From assembly GCF_000332475.2 (NCBI RefSeq), contig NZ_AOGX02000015.1, positions 248,001 to 312,000 of the forward strand: a stretch of 64,000 nt of DNA, read 5' to 3'. A program made the position numbers and the translations under genes. This DNA is from Leptospira yanagawae serovar Saopaulo str. Sao Paulo = ATCC 700523. Its GTDB lineage: Bacteria; Spirochaetota; Leptospiria; Leptospirales; Leptospiraceae. This document shows, in pieces, positions 1-9,295 of the stretch. A model generated the notes under the pieces. It was not told where the DNA came from. It did not search any database and worked only from the letters and a program-made list of their open reading frames with translations. Positions within the stretch are counted from its first letter, which is position 1, and each line of letters begins with the position of its first letter.

Positions 1-1430
1 ACCACTACCTTTACACTCGATGGATCTTTGGCTTTTGCATATGCTTCTTCCAATTGATTGGCGGGGAATCGATGAGAAATCAAATTTGTTTCTAAGGAAT
101 TTGTGATTTCAGGGTTATCTTTTAAAAGGGAAATTGCCATATGGAAATCACCGCAACGTGAACTATGAATTTCTTTTCTTTGTTTAAAAAAATCTTTAAC
201 CAAACTGAGATCAGATGGCCAATCCGAATCATTTGTTGTATCCACTAAAATCACTCCTCTAGGTCGTACAAGTGAATTTTCATGTTGAGCAGATGGTCTT
301 ATTGCGAAACCAATTTGATCTGGTTTTGATACCACAACAAAATCAAAACGAGGCATTTGGCCAATAAATGATTCGGAATTTAAAATTGATTCGCCTGTCG
401 ATGCATTGCCTTCATACACTTGGAATCTTTCTTTCAATTCAGATTTTATCGATTCTGAAACTCCATCAAAAACAAAAACATTTTTGTTACTTCGTTTTTC
501 TTTTTGCCAATGGAAATTAGTATTCTCTAAAGAATAAGGCAAAATAGAAAGTTCATCCACAACCAATTCGGTTAAATGATGGATTCCTGCCATCGATTGA
601 CCATTAGTTGTTTTTAAATGGACTTCTCTTTTGGAAATTTGAAGAGCAGTTTCAAATCCAGAAGTGGTTGATGTTGTATCATAAACAATATCAAATTTAT
701 TTTTTAAACTTTCAACATTCGTTATGCGAAGGTCAATAATTTCGTCGGCTCCCATTTCTTTGGCTAATTTCACTAAATGATCATGTCGTGTAATTGCTGT
801 AATGCGAAAATTGGATCCATTTGTTTTTCTATAAGATGAAAGTGCGGCAAGTACCAAACTACCAAGCCGCCTCGGGCCAAGAACGGCTACATGATCACCA
901 GGTTTAGGTGGAGAGGCAATGATCGCTTGTAAGGCAGCTGCAAAAGGTTCCATTAACACGGCCGCTTTGGGAGACACACCTTCCAAATTGATCGCAGCGT
1001 GAACTGGTGCTAAAATATAAGGTCCAAAACCGCCAGGCAGGCGATCAATTCCAAGAACCCTCCTTTCTGGAGAATGGGTTGGGATTCCTTCTTTACAAAA
1101 CACATCCGGATTTTTGTCCCCTCGGGCTTCGTAGGTGTCGTTGATTTCCACAACGAATTGTTTCCCTTGGTTTTCACCAAGTCCTTCTGCCAAAACTTCG
1201 TGACCAATGATTTGTGGAAGGGGGAAAGGTAAAAATCGTCTATCAATATCAGTGGAACAAACCCCACAGGACACAGTTTTGAGAGGGATGTAACCTGGGC
1301 CTAATTGGAGATATGGGGAACCATTCCGCTTGATTTCCCAACCTTCATCTTGATTGCCAATGTATTCATATTCCGCTGATTCGAACGAGTCATCGGAAAG
1401 GTAATCCTTTGCTCGGAATTTTAGATTCAT
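1..1430 (-). CDS. Zinc-type (MDR) alcohol dehydrogenase, 3' end off window
   Basis: I translated this frame by hand from the ATG at 1430; it stays open to the left edge, so the C-terminus is missing. It looks like a medium-chain dehydrogenase/reductase. A GroES-like N-terminal part carries the catalytic-zinc pattern (CGVCSTD, then IIGHE), and a Rossmann part follows around VLGPRRLG. The four-cysteine structural zinc lobe usual in the family is mostly absent, with only one Cys (PDVFCKEG) in that region, so it may bind one zinc or none. The ATG overlaps the stop of the upstream rhomboid gene by one base (TAATG), so the two are probably translated together. Substrate unknown. Confidence 0.75.
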   Translation of the reverse strand, partial: MNLKFRAKDYLSDDSFESAEYEYIGNQDEGWEIKRNGSPYLQLGPGYIPLKTVSCGVCSTDIDRRFLPFPLPQIIGHEVLAEGLGENQGKQFVVEINDTYEARGDKNPDVFCKEGIPTHSPERRVLGIDRLPGGFGPYILAPVHAAINLEGVSPKAAVLMEPFAAALQAIIASPPKPGDHVAVLGPRRLGSLVLAALSSYRKTNGSNFRITAITRHDHLVKLAKEMGADEIIDLRITNVESLKNKFDIVYDTTSTTSGFETALQISKREVHLKTTNGQSMAGIHHLTELVVDELSILPYSLENTNFHWQKEKRSNKNVFVFDGVSESIKSELKERFQVYEGNASTGESILNSESFIGQMPRFDFVVVSKPDQIGFAIRPSAQHENSLVRPRGVILVDTTNDSDWPSDLSLVKDFFKQRKEIHSSRCGDFHMAISLLKDNPEITNSLETNLISHRFPANQLEEAYAKAKDPSSVKVV

Positions 1431-2092
1431 TACCTATTGTTGATAAAAAATAGAAGAATGATCGTCAATGTAAAAAAGGTAAAGTTAAGCAGAAAGCCCT
1501 GTCTGATTTCTTGTCTTTCTTTTTCACCGAGCAAATAACTTGTGACAAAGACGGAAAAAAATCCTCCGAGGTGTGCCCAGTGTGCCACATTATCTCTAGC
1601 AAAGACATTCGTCACATCAGAATACACCATCATCCATCCAAACAAAAACACAGGAAATGGAATTGATTTATGTTTAGAAATGGGAAAACGAAAGGGTGAA
1701 AGTAGAGTCGCGGCAGATGCAAGACCTGAAATTGAACCACTTGCCCCAACGATGGGAGTTCTATCTCCTAAAATGAGTCCACGTACAATTCCATCGCCTA
1801 ACACTGATAATATACCGGCCATAAAATAGAACAATAACCATTTTGCCTTTCCAACTCTTCTTTCGACAACTCTACCAAGCAATAAAAGAAAAAATAAATT
1901 GGATAAAAGGTGAGCACCTGATCCGTGAAAAAAAGTAGATAAAATCCAATTGATTGGTTCTATTTCTCCGGGTGTAGCAATGAAATATTCTGTCACTAAA
2001 TTTGGCAAAAAAATAGAAACAAAAGGGTATAACAAAAATAAAAATAAAGCAAAACTAGCTGTTAAAGGAAATTCCCAAATGAATGATCGCAT
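1430..2092 (-). CDS. Rhomboid family intramembrane serine protease
   Basis: This 220-residue polytopic membrane protein has the rhomboid signatures in order: HGSGAHLLSN in the second membrane segment (about 56-65), GASGSISG with the catalytic Ser118, and the last motif AHWAHLGG with the probable catalytic His174. Rhomboids cleave transmembrane segments of other membrane proteins inside the bilayer; the substrate here is unknown. It is the middle gene of a minus-strand run: the exported protein upstream ends 2 bases before its start, and the dehydrogenase downstream overlaps its stop. Length and motifs fit a bacterial GlpG-like minimal rhomboid. Confidence 0.88.
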   Translation of the reverse strand: MRSFIWEFPLTASFALFLFLLYPFVSIFLPNLVTEYFIATPGEIEPINWILSTFFHGSGAHLLSNLFFLLLLGRVVERRVGKAKWLLFYFMAGILSVLGDGIVRGLILGDRTPIVGASGSISGLASAATLLSPFRFPISKHKSIPFPVFLFGWMMVYSDVTNVFARDNVAHWAHLGGFFSVFVTSYLLGEKERQEIRQGFLLNFTFFTLTIILLFFINNR

Positions 2093-2094
2093 AA

Positions 2095-2913
2095 CTATTT
2101 AAATGTGGGATTTTTTGCTTCTTCAGGATTTCGAAAGTATGCTGGATCAAAGTTCGGAATCCCTGTTGCCAATTCATGTAAATCAGGTTGTTTCCAAATT
2201 TGTTCGTAATAATTAAGTGATCCATAAGAATCAAAATGGCTATCATATAAGAGTCGTAAGTATTTTTCTTTATCACTGACGATGATACGAATCACTTCAT
2301 TCACCATGGCTTCAAAACTGCGACTCTCTTTATCAAATTCATCAACAGAATCGTGTAATAATCCAAGCAAAACTATATATTTTTCCGCTTGTTTTAAGGA
2401 TTTTAAAGAGTAAGCCAATTCTTGTAGTTTCATCAAATACAAATAGGGTCGGATATTTTTTCCAATGGTTAATTTTTGTTTGGCCACTGCAATTTCACGG
2501 TATCCCAATCGTAAATATAGTTTTGTTTCTGTTTTTTCCTTCCCATTGGCAAGCCTTGCCAATCTTCCCAATTCTATTTCCAATTCTTCAATTTCATCTT
2601 CTAAAACATGGATGTAAAGTTGGATGAGTAATCCTTGTGTCCTCCGTAGTTCCGCATAAGATTTTCCTAAATCCATTTGTAAATGTAAGATTTCGGACTC
2701 AATGTGGTGTTGCACGCAACGTTTGAAGTATTTTTTTTGGTCTTCTGTCCCACGATTGCTGATAGTAGAATTTAAAATGCGAAGAAACTCGTAGTTATCC
2801 TTAAGTCCATAACTAACACGGATTAACTGTGTCGCTTTGGAACTGGATTGGTCCGGCGTCATCTCTCCCATTGCCGTGAAGAGAAGCAGTAGTATTACCG
2901 AAAATCGTTTCAT
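2095..2913 (-). CDS. Exported protein of unknown function, mostly helical
   Basis: The 272-residue product begins with a short basic end and a hydrophobic stretch (MKRFSVILLLLFTAMG), which looks like a signal peptide with no obvious lipobox cysteine. The rest is charged and helix-rich, with heptad-like leucines around residues 95-150 (for example EDEIEELEIELGRL). I do not recognise a family. It is the first gene of the run with the rhomboid protease and the dehydrogenase, 2 bases before the rhomboid start. It might be a rhomboid partner or substrate, but nothing in the sequence proves that. Confidence 0.6.
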   Translation of the reverse strand: MKRFSVILLLLFTAMGEMTPDQSSSKATQLIRVSYGLKDNYEFLRILNSTISNRGTEDQKKYFKRCVQHHIESEILHLQMDLGKSYAELRRTQGLLIQLYIHVLEDEIEELEIELGRLARLANGKEKTETKLYLRLGYREIAVAKQKLTIGKNIRPYLYLMKLQELAYSLKSLKQAEKYIVLLGLLHDSVDEFDKESRSFEAMVNEVIRIIVSDKEKYLRLLYDSHFDSYGSLNYYEQIWKQPDLHELATGIPNFDPAYFRNPEEAKNPTFK

Positions 2914-3011
2914 CTATGCAACTAGTTTCGGCCGTACCTGGAAAACATTAGCATGATAAAAAAGAAAAGACATATACGTCTCATATTTCAGAATTATGTC
3001 GAGAGGAAACT

Positions 3012-3617
3012 GTGCAAAAGTTAGGATCACTACCCAATTCTCCCCTAGAAGCCATTGACCAACTAAAAACAGAAATGGACCAACCAGTCTGGGAAAATCG
3101 CCTCTTGGATTTGATGAAATTGGCTGCAAATAACGATAAAAATGTTTGGGCAATGATCTACCAAATCATCCGAGAAGCGGATTCGGGAAGGTTGTCATGG
3201 GGATACCACAAAGTACTACTTTCAGGAATGGTATACCTACTCTCCTATGTTGGAGATTCCAAAAGTTATCGTGTCCTTGTGAATTATGTCAAATCTTTGG
3301 ATCGCACAATACCCATTGGAGCAATGGAATTGATCTCCGATTTACTACCAACATTTGCAGAACTTGATATTCGTGAACTATTTGTGATCGCAGCCAACCA
3401 AGATGAATTAAAATCCGCATTTGGTGTTCTGGCATTATGCAAACTCAATTTAGAAAATCGGCTTACGGAAGATGAAAAAACAAATTTAAAGACCTTTTTA
3501 TCCAATTATAAAAATTTGAAATACTATTTAAATGATACCATCGAACTCACGTTGGAACAATTAAATGAAACTGATTCGAGTGACATGTTATCAGAACTTG
3601 ATGGAATTATCTTATGA
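3012..3617 (+). CDS. Hypothetical protein, helical repeat-like
   Basis: This 201-residue soluble protein starts at GTG, preceded at good spacing by GAGAGGA. It is almost entirely predicted helix, with a repeating leucine-rich pattern (for example VLVNYVKSLD, LFVIAANQDE, VLALCKLNLE) that recalls HEAT-like repeats, but no named family is recognised. The stop overlaps the start of the downstream zinc dehydrogenase in an ATGA, so the two genes are translationally coupled and may act together. Confidence 0.65.
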   Translation: MQKLGSLPNSPLEAIDQLKTEMDQPVWENRLLDLMKLAANNDKNVWAMIYQIIREADSGRLSWGYHKVLLSGMVYLLSYVGDSKSYRVLVNYVKSLDRTIPIGAMELISDLLPTFAELDIRELFVIAANQDELKSAFGVLALCKLNLENRLTEDEKTNLKTFLSNYKNLKYYLNDTIELTLEQLNETDSSDMLSELDGIIL

Positions 3618-4651
3618 AAGCAGCAGTTTTGACTCCGCGATCTAGGTCTCTTGAAATCCAAGAGTTGGATCTACCCCCACTCCAACCAAACCAAGTAAAG
3701 GTGAAGGTAAAAGCATGTGGGATTTGTGGTTCTGACATTCATTTTATCTTACATGGGAAAATGAAGGCAACTTATTCACCCTGTGTCCCTGGCCACGAAA
3801 CATCTGGAGTTGTCACCGAAATCGGTGAAGAGATCACAAAACTTAAAATAGGTGATAGAGTTGTTGTGAGTGCTGGAACATCTTGCGGAAAATGTAAACA
3901 TTGTTTGTCGGGACGGGAAAATCTTTGTGAACAAATAGGTGTGATTGGTTTTAATCAGCGAGGTGGATTTGCAGAATTCATCCAAACAGAAGAAAGATAC
4001 CTTCATGTTTTACCAGATGAAATTCCTTTTGCGGAAGGTGCCATTTTAGCAGATGCTGTCTCCACTCCTTACCATGCAGTCAAATACCAAGGAGAATTAA
4101 AAGAAGGAGAAACAATTGCCATTATTGGCTGTGGTGGCTTAGGGATTCATGCGGTGGCGATTGCGAAAGCTCTCGGAGCAGGAAAAATTTTTGCAATCGA
4201 TATCGATAGTGGAAGTCTAGAAAATGCAAAAGCATATGGAGCTGACGAACTTATCTTAGTTGATAAGAACATGCAAGTGGGTAAAGTTTTAAAGGAAAAA
4301 TCTGGTGGGATTGATCTTTTGTGTGATTTTACAGGGTACATGCCAAACATCGAAAGCAGTGTCCGGGCAATGAATCGAGGGGGAAGGATCGTACTTGTTG
4401 GGATCGGCAGAAACAAACTCGAAATACCAATGCCATTTTTTCTCATCGAAAGGCAAATTCGTATTACGGGGTCTTATGGATCGGATAGACGAGCCATACC
4501 TGAACTCATCCAACTCTACCAAGAAAAAAAGCTGAATCTCACCAAGTCAATCAGTGGAATCCATAAACTGGAAGATACCAACGAGTATTTGCATGCATTA
4601 GAAGAAAAAAAAGGAAATCCCATTCGTTTCATCATAAACCCGGAACTTTGA
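3614..4651 (+). CDS. Zinc-dependent alcohol/polyol dehydrogenase
   Basis: The 345-residue protein has the full medium-chain zinc dehydrogenase layout. The catalytic zinc motif is CGICGSDIH near residue 36, followed by PGHETSG. The structural zinc lobe is CGKCKHC...C near residue 95. The Rossmann NAD(P) motif is GCGGLGIHA near residue 173, with an acidic residue after the second strand (FAIDIDSG), which favours NAD over NADP. It resembles sorbitol, threonine or butanediol-type dehydrogenases; substrate unknown. It starts inside the stop of the preceding gene (ATGA) and ends 18 bases before a convergent phosphatase gene. Confidence 0.88.
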   Translation: MKAAVLTPRSRSLEIQELDLPPLQPNQVKVKVKACGICGSDIHFILHGKMKATYSPCVPGHETSGVVTEIGEEITKLKIGDRVVVSAGTSCGKCKHCLSGRENLCEQIGVIGFNQRGGFAEFIQTEERYLHVLPDEIPFAEGAILADAVSTPYHAVKYQGELKEGETIAIIGCGGLGIHAVAIAKALGAGKIFAIDIDSGSLENAKAYGADELILVDKNMQVGKVLKEKSGGIDLLCDFTGYMPNIESSVRAMNRGGRIVLVGIGRNKLEIPMPFFLIERQIRITGSYGSDRRAIPELIQLYQEKKLNLTKSISGIHKLEDTNEYLHALEEKKGNPIRFIINPEL

Positions 4652-4669
4652 TCCACTCAATCCAGTGTG

Positions 4670-6622
4670 TTATTTGATTTCCACCAAAAGAAAACTCAAG
4701 TCATCCATTTGGTGACGCCAACCATTTGAAAATCGAAACAAAGAATCTTGCAGAATGCTAGATAAATCTTGTATGTTGTGAAATCGATATTCCCATAACA
4801 AGGATTTTAGTCTCTCTTCCCCGAAACTTTCTCCATCTTCATTCAACAAATCAAATATACCATCTGTATACAGTAAAATTCTATCCTTTGGTTGTATTGA
4901 TACCGTCTCCTCTGCATACGATTGTTGGGAAAAAAGACCTAAAGGTTTTCCTTTTGCTGTTAGGTGTTTCACTTCCGTTTCTGTATTGCGTATGAGAAAC
5001 AAACTTGGATGACCCGCATTGCTAAATGTGGCTGTATACGATTCTGTATCAATAAAGAGATAAGTTGCAGTGATGAATAAATTTTTTGTTTTACCAACCA
5101 AATGCCGATTCATCAAATGAAAGACTCTCGCAGGAAATTGAAGATAAGGACCTGCACCTACAAAAGCCATTTTTGACATGGCAGCAACCATCGCAGAAGA
5201 GATGCCATGACCCGAAACATCGGCTATCAGTATCGCCCAATTGCCCATACTATCCTTTGTATGGTCAAAGTAATCACCTCCTACCGATTCCAGGTTTTGC
5301 GAAAAACCGATGATACGAATTTTATCATCTTCATTGAATTTTGAAGACAATAAAGATTTTTGTAAAGCGTGAGCCAATGCAAGATCTTTATCAATTTGAA
5401 TGAGCCTTTGTAATTCTTTATTTTTAGATCTGAGTTCCGCATTCATTCGATTGATGGAATGTAATAGTTCCCAATAGTGTTTAAAAACATAATAACCAAA
5501 AAAACCTAACATCAGAAAAAATCCATAATGGATAATTCTAAACTGATGGTTTACGATTTCCAAATCTACAAAAGTATCATGAAGACCAGCAATCACTATG
5601 ATTAAAATGCCGATGGTAATCTCTCTTACTTTTTGATTCCCTTTGATAAAAACATAAATTGAAGAAACGATAGCGATGAAAGCTTCCAAAACTACAATCC
5701 AATTGTATCCTTCTTCGCTGTTTAAAAATGATATTCCATTTTCGTAATGCCGAAAAATGGAAATGAAAAATACAATGACATGCAGAAAAGCAATGAGTTT
5801 GAATAAGTTTCTAAAAAATGGAGGGAAAACACATATTAAAAATAACAAAAGTGCAAATGGAAAAAAAGTAAAATTGAGAAAAGTTAATGGTACAACATAG
5901 TTCGCATATTGTCGCAATGAGAAACCAACAAATCCGTTTAATGCTTCGATCAAAGATGCGGACATTAACAAAATTGAAAAATTAAAAAAGATCATCTCCT
6001 TTCTTCGTAAAAAATAAAATCCCATAAAAATGATAGATAATACAAGTAAAATGGGAGCGAAAAAAGTTTTGGAAAAATTTTCCATAAATAATTCGATGAG
6101 TGCTTGTGAATGGTTTTTAAATATTACATCATGATCCATTCCTATAAACCCATTGTATCGAGACTCGAATTGGATAAAAATAAAACCTTTTGGTTCGGAA
6201 TTTAATGGAATCAAGTGTGGGAAAATAAAATCTGTCACATCGGTTTGATAAACAATTTCTCTGCCTTGGAAAACTTTAAATCGTTCTAAAGCAATTTCCG
6301 AATACAAAATGGGACTTTGTAATTGGCGGATGAATTGATCACTAAACTTTATGTATAAATATTCTTTTTCTTTTTTTTTAAAACCTAAAACCTTTTCCTC
6401 GATTCGAATCCAATTTTCATTTGGAATGGACTCGGGGTCTAAAATTTCTTGTTCTGACCAATAATAATACCGATCAACCAAATAAATCGATTGTTGCAGA
6501 TGGTTTTCCACTTTGCTTTCTGAATGGAGATCAAAACAATTTTGGAAAGATAGAAACCCAAATAAAAAAAGAACGAATTGAATCTGAAGTGGAATGGATT
6601 TATATGATTTGACTTCTTTCAA
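4670..6622 (-). CDS. Membrane PPM/SpoIIE-type serine phosphatase with 7TM sensor
   Basis: The 650-residue protein has three parts. The N-terminus has a hydrophobic stretch ending FQNC (Cys29), a possible lipobox, then about 150 exported residues. A block of roughly seven membrane segments follows (about 185-390), like 7TM-DISM receptors, then a short coiled linker (AELRSKNKELQRL). The C-terminal SpoIIE/PP2C domain (about 420-650) shows the metal-binding motifs GGDYFD, ADVSGHG, and DGIFDLLN. Proteins of this build typically sense an external signal and dephosphorylate anti-anti-sigma-type partners. No partner gene lies next to it. A second protein of the same build is at 50673-52691. Confidence 0.85.
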   Translation of the reverse strand: MKEVKSYKSIPLQIQFVLFLFGFLSFQNCFDLHSESKVENHLQQSIYLVDRYYYWSEQEILDPESIPNENWIRIEEKVLGFKKKEKEYLYIKFSDQFIRQLQSPILYSEIALERFKVFQGREIVYQTDVTDFIFPHLIPLNSEPKGFIFIQFESRYNGFIGMDHDVIFKNHSQALIELFMENFSKTFFAPILLVLSIIFMGFYFLRRKEMIFFNFSILLMSASLIEALNGFVGFSLRQYANYVVPLTFLNFTFFPFALLLFLICVFPPFFRNLFKLIAFLHVIVFFISIFRHYENGISFLNSEEGYNWIVVLEAFIAIVSSIYVFIKGNQKVREITIGILIIVIAGLHDTFVDLEIVNHQFRIIHYGFFLMLGFFGYYVFKHYWELLHSINRMNAELRSKNKELQRLIQIDKDLALAHALQKSLLSSKFNEDDKIRIIGFSQNLESVGGDYFDHTKDSMGNWAILIADVSGHGISSAMVAAMSKMAFVGAGPYLQFPARVFHLMNRHLVGKTKNLFITATYLFIDTESYTATFSNAGHPSLFLIRNTETEVKHLTAKGKPLGLFSQQSYAEETVSIQPKDRILLYTDGIFDLLNEDGESFGEERLKSLLWEYRFHNIQDLSSILQDSLFRFSNGWRHQMDDLSFLLVEIK

Positions 6623-6658
6623 TTTTCAATTCCTATAGAAAAAGCAGGATTACGTTCA

Positions 6659-6955
6659 ATGAATCGCACTCGATTCCAATCACTTTTTTACCTACTTCCT
6701 TTACTATTATTGTCTCTTTCTGCTCTAATTGCACAAGAGATTAAATCACCCCAACAACTCTTCATGGAAGATAAGATGGAATGTTATTCGATCGCAACCG
6801 AGATCGATGGCCAGGAATACCAAAAGTCACTCAAGTGTATTTCTCAAGATTCCATTTGTTATATCATCCAGGGATTTGCAATGAGTTGCATTCCCAGATC
6901 TGGTCGATATCCATCGGACCTTCCTAACCTAACTCCTAAACCAACCCAGCCATAA
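6659..6955 (+). CDS. Small exported cysteine-containing protein
   Basis: This 98-residue protein has a clear signal peptide (LLPLLLLSLSALIAQ), likely cleaved after Ala-Gln near residue 26. The mature part is about 70 residues with four cysteines (MECYS, LKCIS, SICYI, MSCIP) that could form two disulfides, and a proline-rich tail. No family recognised. It lies upstream of the nitronate monooxygenase in the same direction, 18 bases apart, and diverges from the phosphatase at 6622. Confidence 0.65.
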   Translation: MNRTRFQSLFYLLPLLLLSLSALIAQEIKSPQQLFMEDKMECYSIATEIDGQEYQKSLKCISQDSICYIIQGFAMSCIPRSGRYPSDLPNLTPKPTQP

Positions 6956-6973
6956 TCGTATAACAGGAGATTT

Positions 6974-7915
6974 ATGAAAATCAAAACAAAAATCAGTGAG
7001 ATGTTAAAAATTGATCTACCTATTATTGCCGCACCGATGTTTCTGGTCTCCTATCCAGAGCTAGTGGTGGCAGTTTCCGAAGCAGGTGGGATAGGTTGTT
7101 TCCCATCTCTCAATTACCGAACGCCAGAACAATTACGGGAAGGCATTCTTGAAATTCGTTCCAAAACAAAAAAACCTATTGGTGTGAATTTGATTTTACA
7201 TAAGGAACATAATCCAAATTGGGCGAAACAATTTGATGTGGTGATGGACTTAAAAGTAGAATTAATCATAACAAGCCTTGGAACACCAAGAACAATCGCC
7301 AAAGAAATCAAATCCAACGGATCCTCATTGTTCTGTGATGTAACCACATTAAAACATGCAAATATTGTCGCGAAATCTGGTGCGGATGCATTAATTGCAG
7401 TTTCACAAGGAGCAGGTGGACACGCTGGTGCCATCACTCCTTTTGCATTAATTCCGTATCTCAAAAAAGAGACAGGCCTTCCAGTCATTGCTGCTGGTGC
7501 CATTTCAAATGGATCACAAATGGCCGCAGCTTTATCCCTCGGAGCCGATGCTGTGTATATTGGAACTCGATTCATTGCCACTCCAGAATCGCGAGCTCAA
7601 AACGAATACAAACAAATGTTAATTGATTCGAGTCCTGACGAGATTATTTATACAGAAAAAATTTCAGGAATCCCTGCCAATTGGTTAGCTAAATCAGTAA
7701 AAAGATCACCAGAAATTTTAGAAGATGGTCCAAAAAAAATTGCGGCAGGCCATGCAGGCGGAGAAAAAGCCATTGAACAAGAATACAAACGTTGGAGAGA
7801 TATTTGGTCTGCAGGCCAGGGTGTTGCGCAGATCGATGAGGTAAAACCTGCAGGTGAGATTATAAAGGAAATTGCCAACGAATATTTGGCAACTATCAAC
7901 TCCCTCCCTAGATAA
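6974..7915 (+). CDS. Nitronate monooxygenase (2-nitropropane dioxygenase family)
   Basis: The 313-residue protein is a flavin (FMN) TIM-barrel enzyme of the nitronate monooxygenase family. The N-terminus has the typical LPIIAAPMFLVS and AVSEAGGIGCFPS segments, the middle has SQGAGGHAGAI, and the FMN phosphate site is ISNGSQMAAALSLGADAVYIGTRF (residues 175-198, given in part). These enzymes oxidise alkyl nitronates and may detoxify compounds such as propionate-3-nitronate. The start ATG follows an AGGAGA ribosome site at good spacing. A strong hairpin terminator follows 20 bases after the stop. Confidence 0.88.
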   Translation: MKIKTKISEMLKIDLPIIAAPMFLVSYPELVVAVSEAGGIGCFPSLNYRTPEQLREGILEIRSKTKKPIGVNLILHKEHNPNWAKQFDVVMDLKVELIITSLGTPRTIAKEIKSNGSSLFCDVTTLKHANIVAKSGADALIAVSQGAGGHAGAITPFALIPYLKKETGLPVIAAGAISNGSQMAAALSLGADAVYIGTRFIATPESRAQNEYKQMLIDSSPDEIIYTEKISGIPANWLAKSVKRSPEILEDGPKKIAAGHAGGEKAIEQEYKRWRDIWSAGQGVAQIDEVKPAGEIIKEIANEYLATINSLPR

Positions 7916-7935
7916 ATTCGCTAAACAAAGATAAT

Positions 7936-7970
7936 GCGAATCTTTTTTAAACAAAGATTCGCTATTTTTT
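7936..7970 (+). terminator. Rho-independent terminator after the nitronate monooxygenase gene
   Basis: A perfect 10-bp stem (GCGAATCTTT at 7936-7945 with AAAGATTCGC at 7953-7962) with a 7-base loop is followed by TATTTTTTT. It ends transcription from the left. The DsbD-like gene of the opposite strand ends at 7975, so the hairpin may also serve it, although its U-tract is weaker on that side. Confidence 0.85.
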
Positions 7971-7974
7971 TGTA

Positions 7975-9285
7975 TTAATCATTTTTATGCAATTTGTGGA
8001 TGGTTTCAATCATACCTTTTGTATCTAAATAATCATTTGATTTGTACAACATGTCCCCATCTGCATTCAGGATCAAAAAGAATGGTAAACCTATTTTTAA
8101 TTCAGGATAATTTGGATCATTTGCAAATTCGTCAAAAATGGGATCAGTATCGTAAACCTTCCATAATACCACATCTTTTTGAAAAGTTAGGTTCCATTCC
8201 TTATTGGAAAGAGTGATTTTTTGAAATTCCTTACAATTGGTACACCAATCTGCATAAAAATCAATGAAGATGGGTATATTTTTTTCTTTGGCGAGGGCAA
8301 AAACATCCGCTTTATTTCGATACCAAACCAAATTCCCGTGTTCTTCCTTTAACATCTGCTCTGCGAATTTATGATTGGATGCGGAAAATCCATCTTCTTT
8401 TCTTAAAATGGAAACAGTTAACAATGAAAATAGAAGTAGAAGTGACGAAATGGCAACCAACTGATAGAGTGATTGTTTCATTTTCTCAGTTGGGGATCCT
8501 TCTTGTTTCAGAAGGAAAAGGGAAACTAAGGAGAGGGTCCAAAGTAAAAAAACGTTAATACTTAGCCCAGATTCAAATCCCCATAAAGCGAAAGCCTTAT
8601 CCAGGTATGTGTAAGAAAAATAAAAAATGAGGATTGCCAGAGCCCACTGGATGTACTTCATCCATTTTCCTGATTTCGGTAAAGATAATCCGAACACACC
8701 AATTAATAAAAAGGGAATTCCAAGTCCCATTCCAAAAAGAAACATCTTAAAGGATGTGAATAAAATTGGTAATATCTTAAATCCTTCCGTTTGGTATGTG
8801 ATGAGTTGGACTAAAATAGAAACTACGACTGGCCCTACACAAGGGGAGGATAATAAACCTGCTCCCATTCCCAAAAAGAATGTGTTCGCATAATTTAAGT
8901 TAACCGAATTTTTAACGTCCCCTGAAAAAAAAGGAAAATACAAAAATTCTGCAACGCTAAGACCCAATACAAACAAAAGCAGTGAAAGGACTAGTTGTGT
9001 TTCTGGATAACGTAAAAATGAATTAAATACCCCTCCACTCACTCCAGCAATCAAACCGAAGATTGCATACATAAGAGCAAGTCCAAAATAATACACAAGT
9101 GGGTGAGACCATTTATGTTTAGAAACACGAGTTTTTAAAATGCCGGCAGTGATGGGATAAAGCGGATACACACAAGGGAGTAAACCTGACAATAATCCTC
9201 CTAAAGCTAAAAAGAAAACGGTGGTTAAGGAAAAATTGCCAGATGACAATTGTGATTCAATGAAGGTTTGGATTTCAGAAAACAT
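7975..9285 (-). CDS. DsbD-like thiol:disulfide interchange protein (CcdA domain plus thioredoxin domain)
   Basis: The 436-residue protein has a CcdA-type membrane domain with about eight membrane segments and the two catalytic cysteines in LLPCVYP (Cys38) and SSPCVGP (Cys149). A C-terminal thioredoxin-like domain has the active site DWCTNCK (Cys348, Cys351). It lacks the N-terminal DsbD-alpha domain of E. coli DsbD, so another protein must accept the electrons. The family carries reducing power from cytoplasmic thioredoxin to the periplasm, for example to keep apocytochrome c cysteines reduced. It follows the outer-membrane protein gene by 10 bases, downstream of a FecR-like protein with a c-haem motif, a fitting client. 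Confidence 0.88.
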   Translation of the reverse strand: MFSEIQTFIESQLSSGNFSLTTVFFLALGGLLSGLLPCVYPLYPITAGILKTRVSKHKWSHPLVYYFGLALMYAIFGLIAGVSGGVFNSFLRYPETQLVLSLLLFVLGLSVAEFLYFPFFSGDVKNSVNLNYANTFFLGMGAGLLSSPCVGPVVVSILVQLITYQTEGFKILPILFTSFKMFLFGMGLGIPFLLIGVFGLSLPKSGKWMKYIQWALAILIFYFSYTYLDKAFALWGFESGLSINVFLLWTLSLVSLFLLKQEGSPTEKMKQSLYQLVAISSLLLLFSLLTVSILRKEDGFSASNHKFAEQMLKEEHGNLVWYRNKADVFALAKEKNIPIFIDFYADWCTNCKEFQKITLSNKEWNLTFQKDVVLWKVYDTDPIFDEFANDPNYPELKIGLPFFLILNADGDMLYKSNDYLDTKGMIETIHKLHKND

Positions 9286-9295
9286 AAATTTTATC

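Noticed and set aside
1542..1829. Plus-strand ORF inside the rhomboid gene
   Set aside because: It is antisense to a clear rhomboid with conserved catalytic residues.
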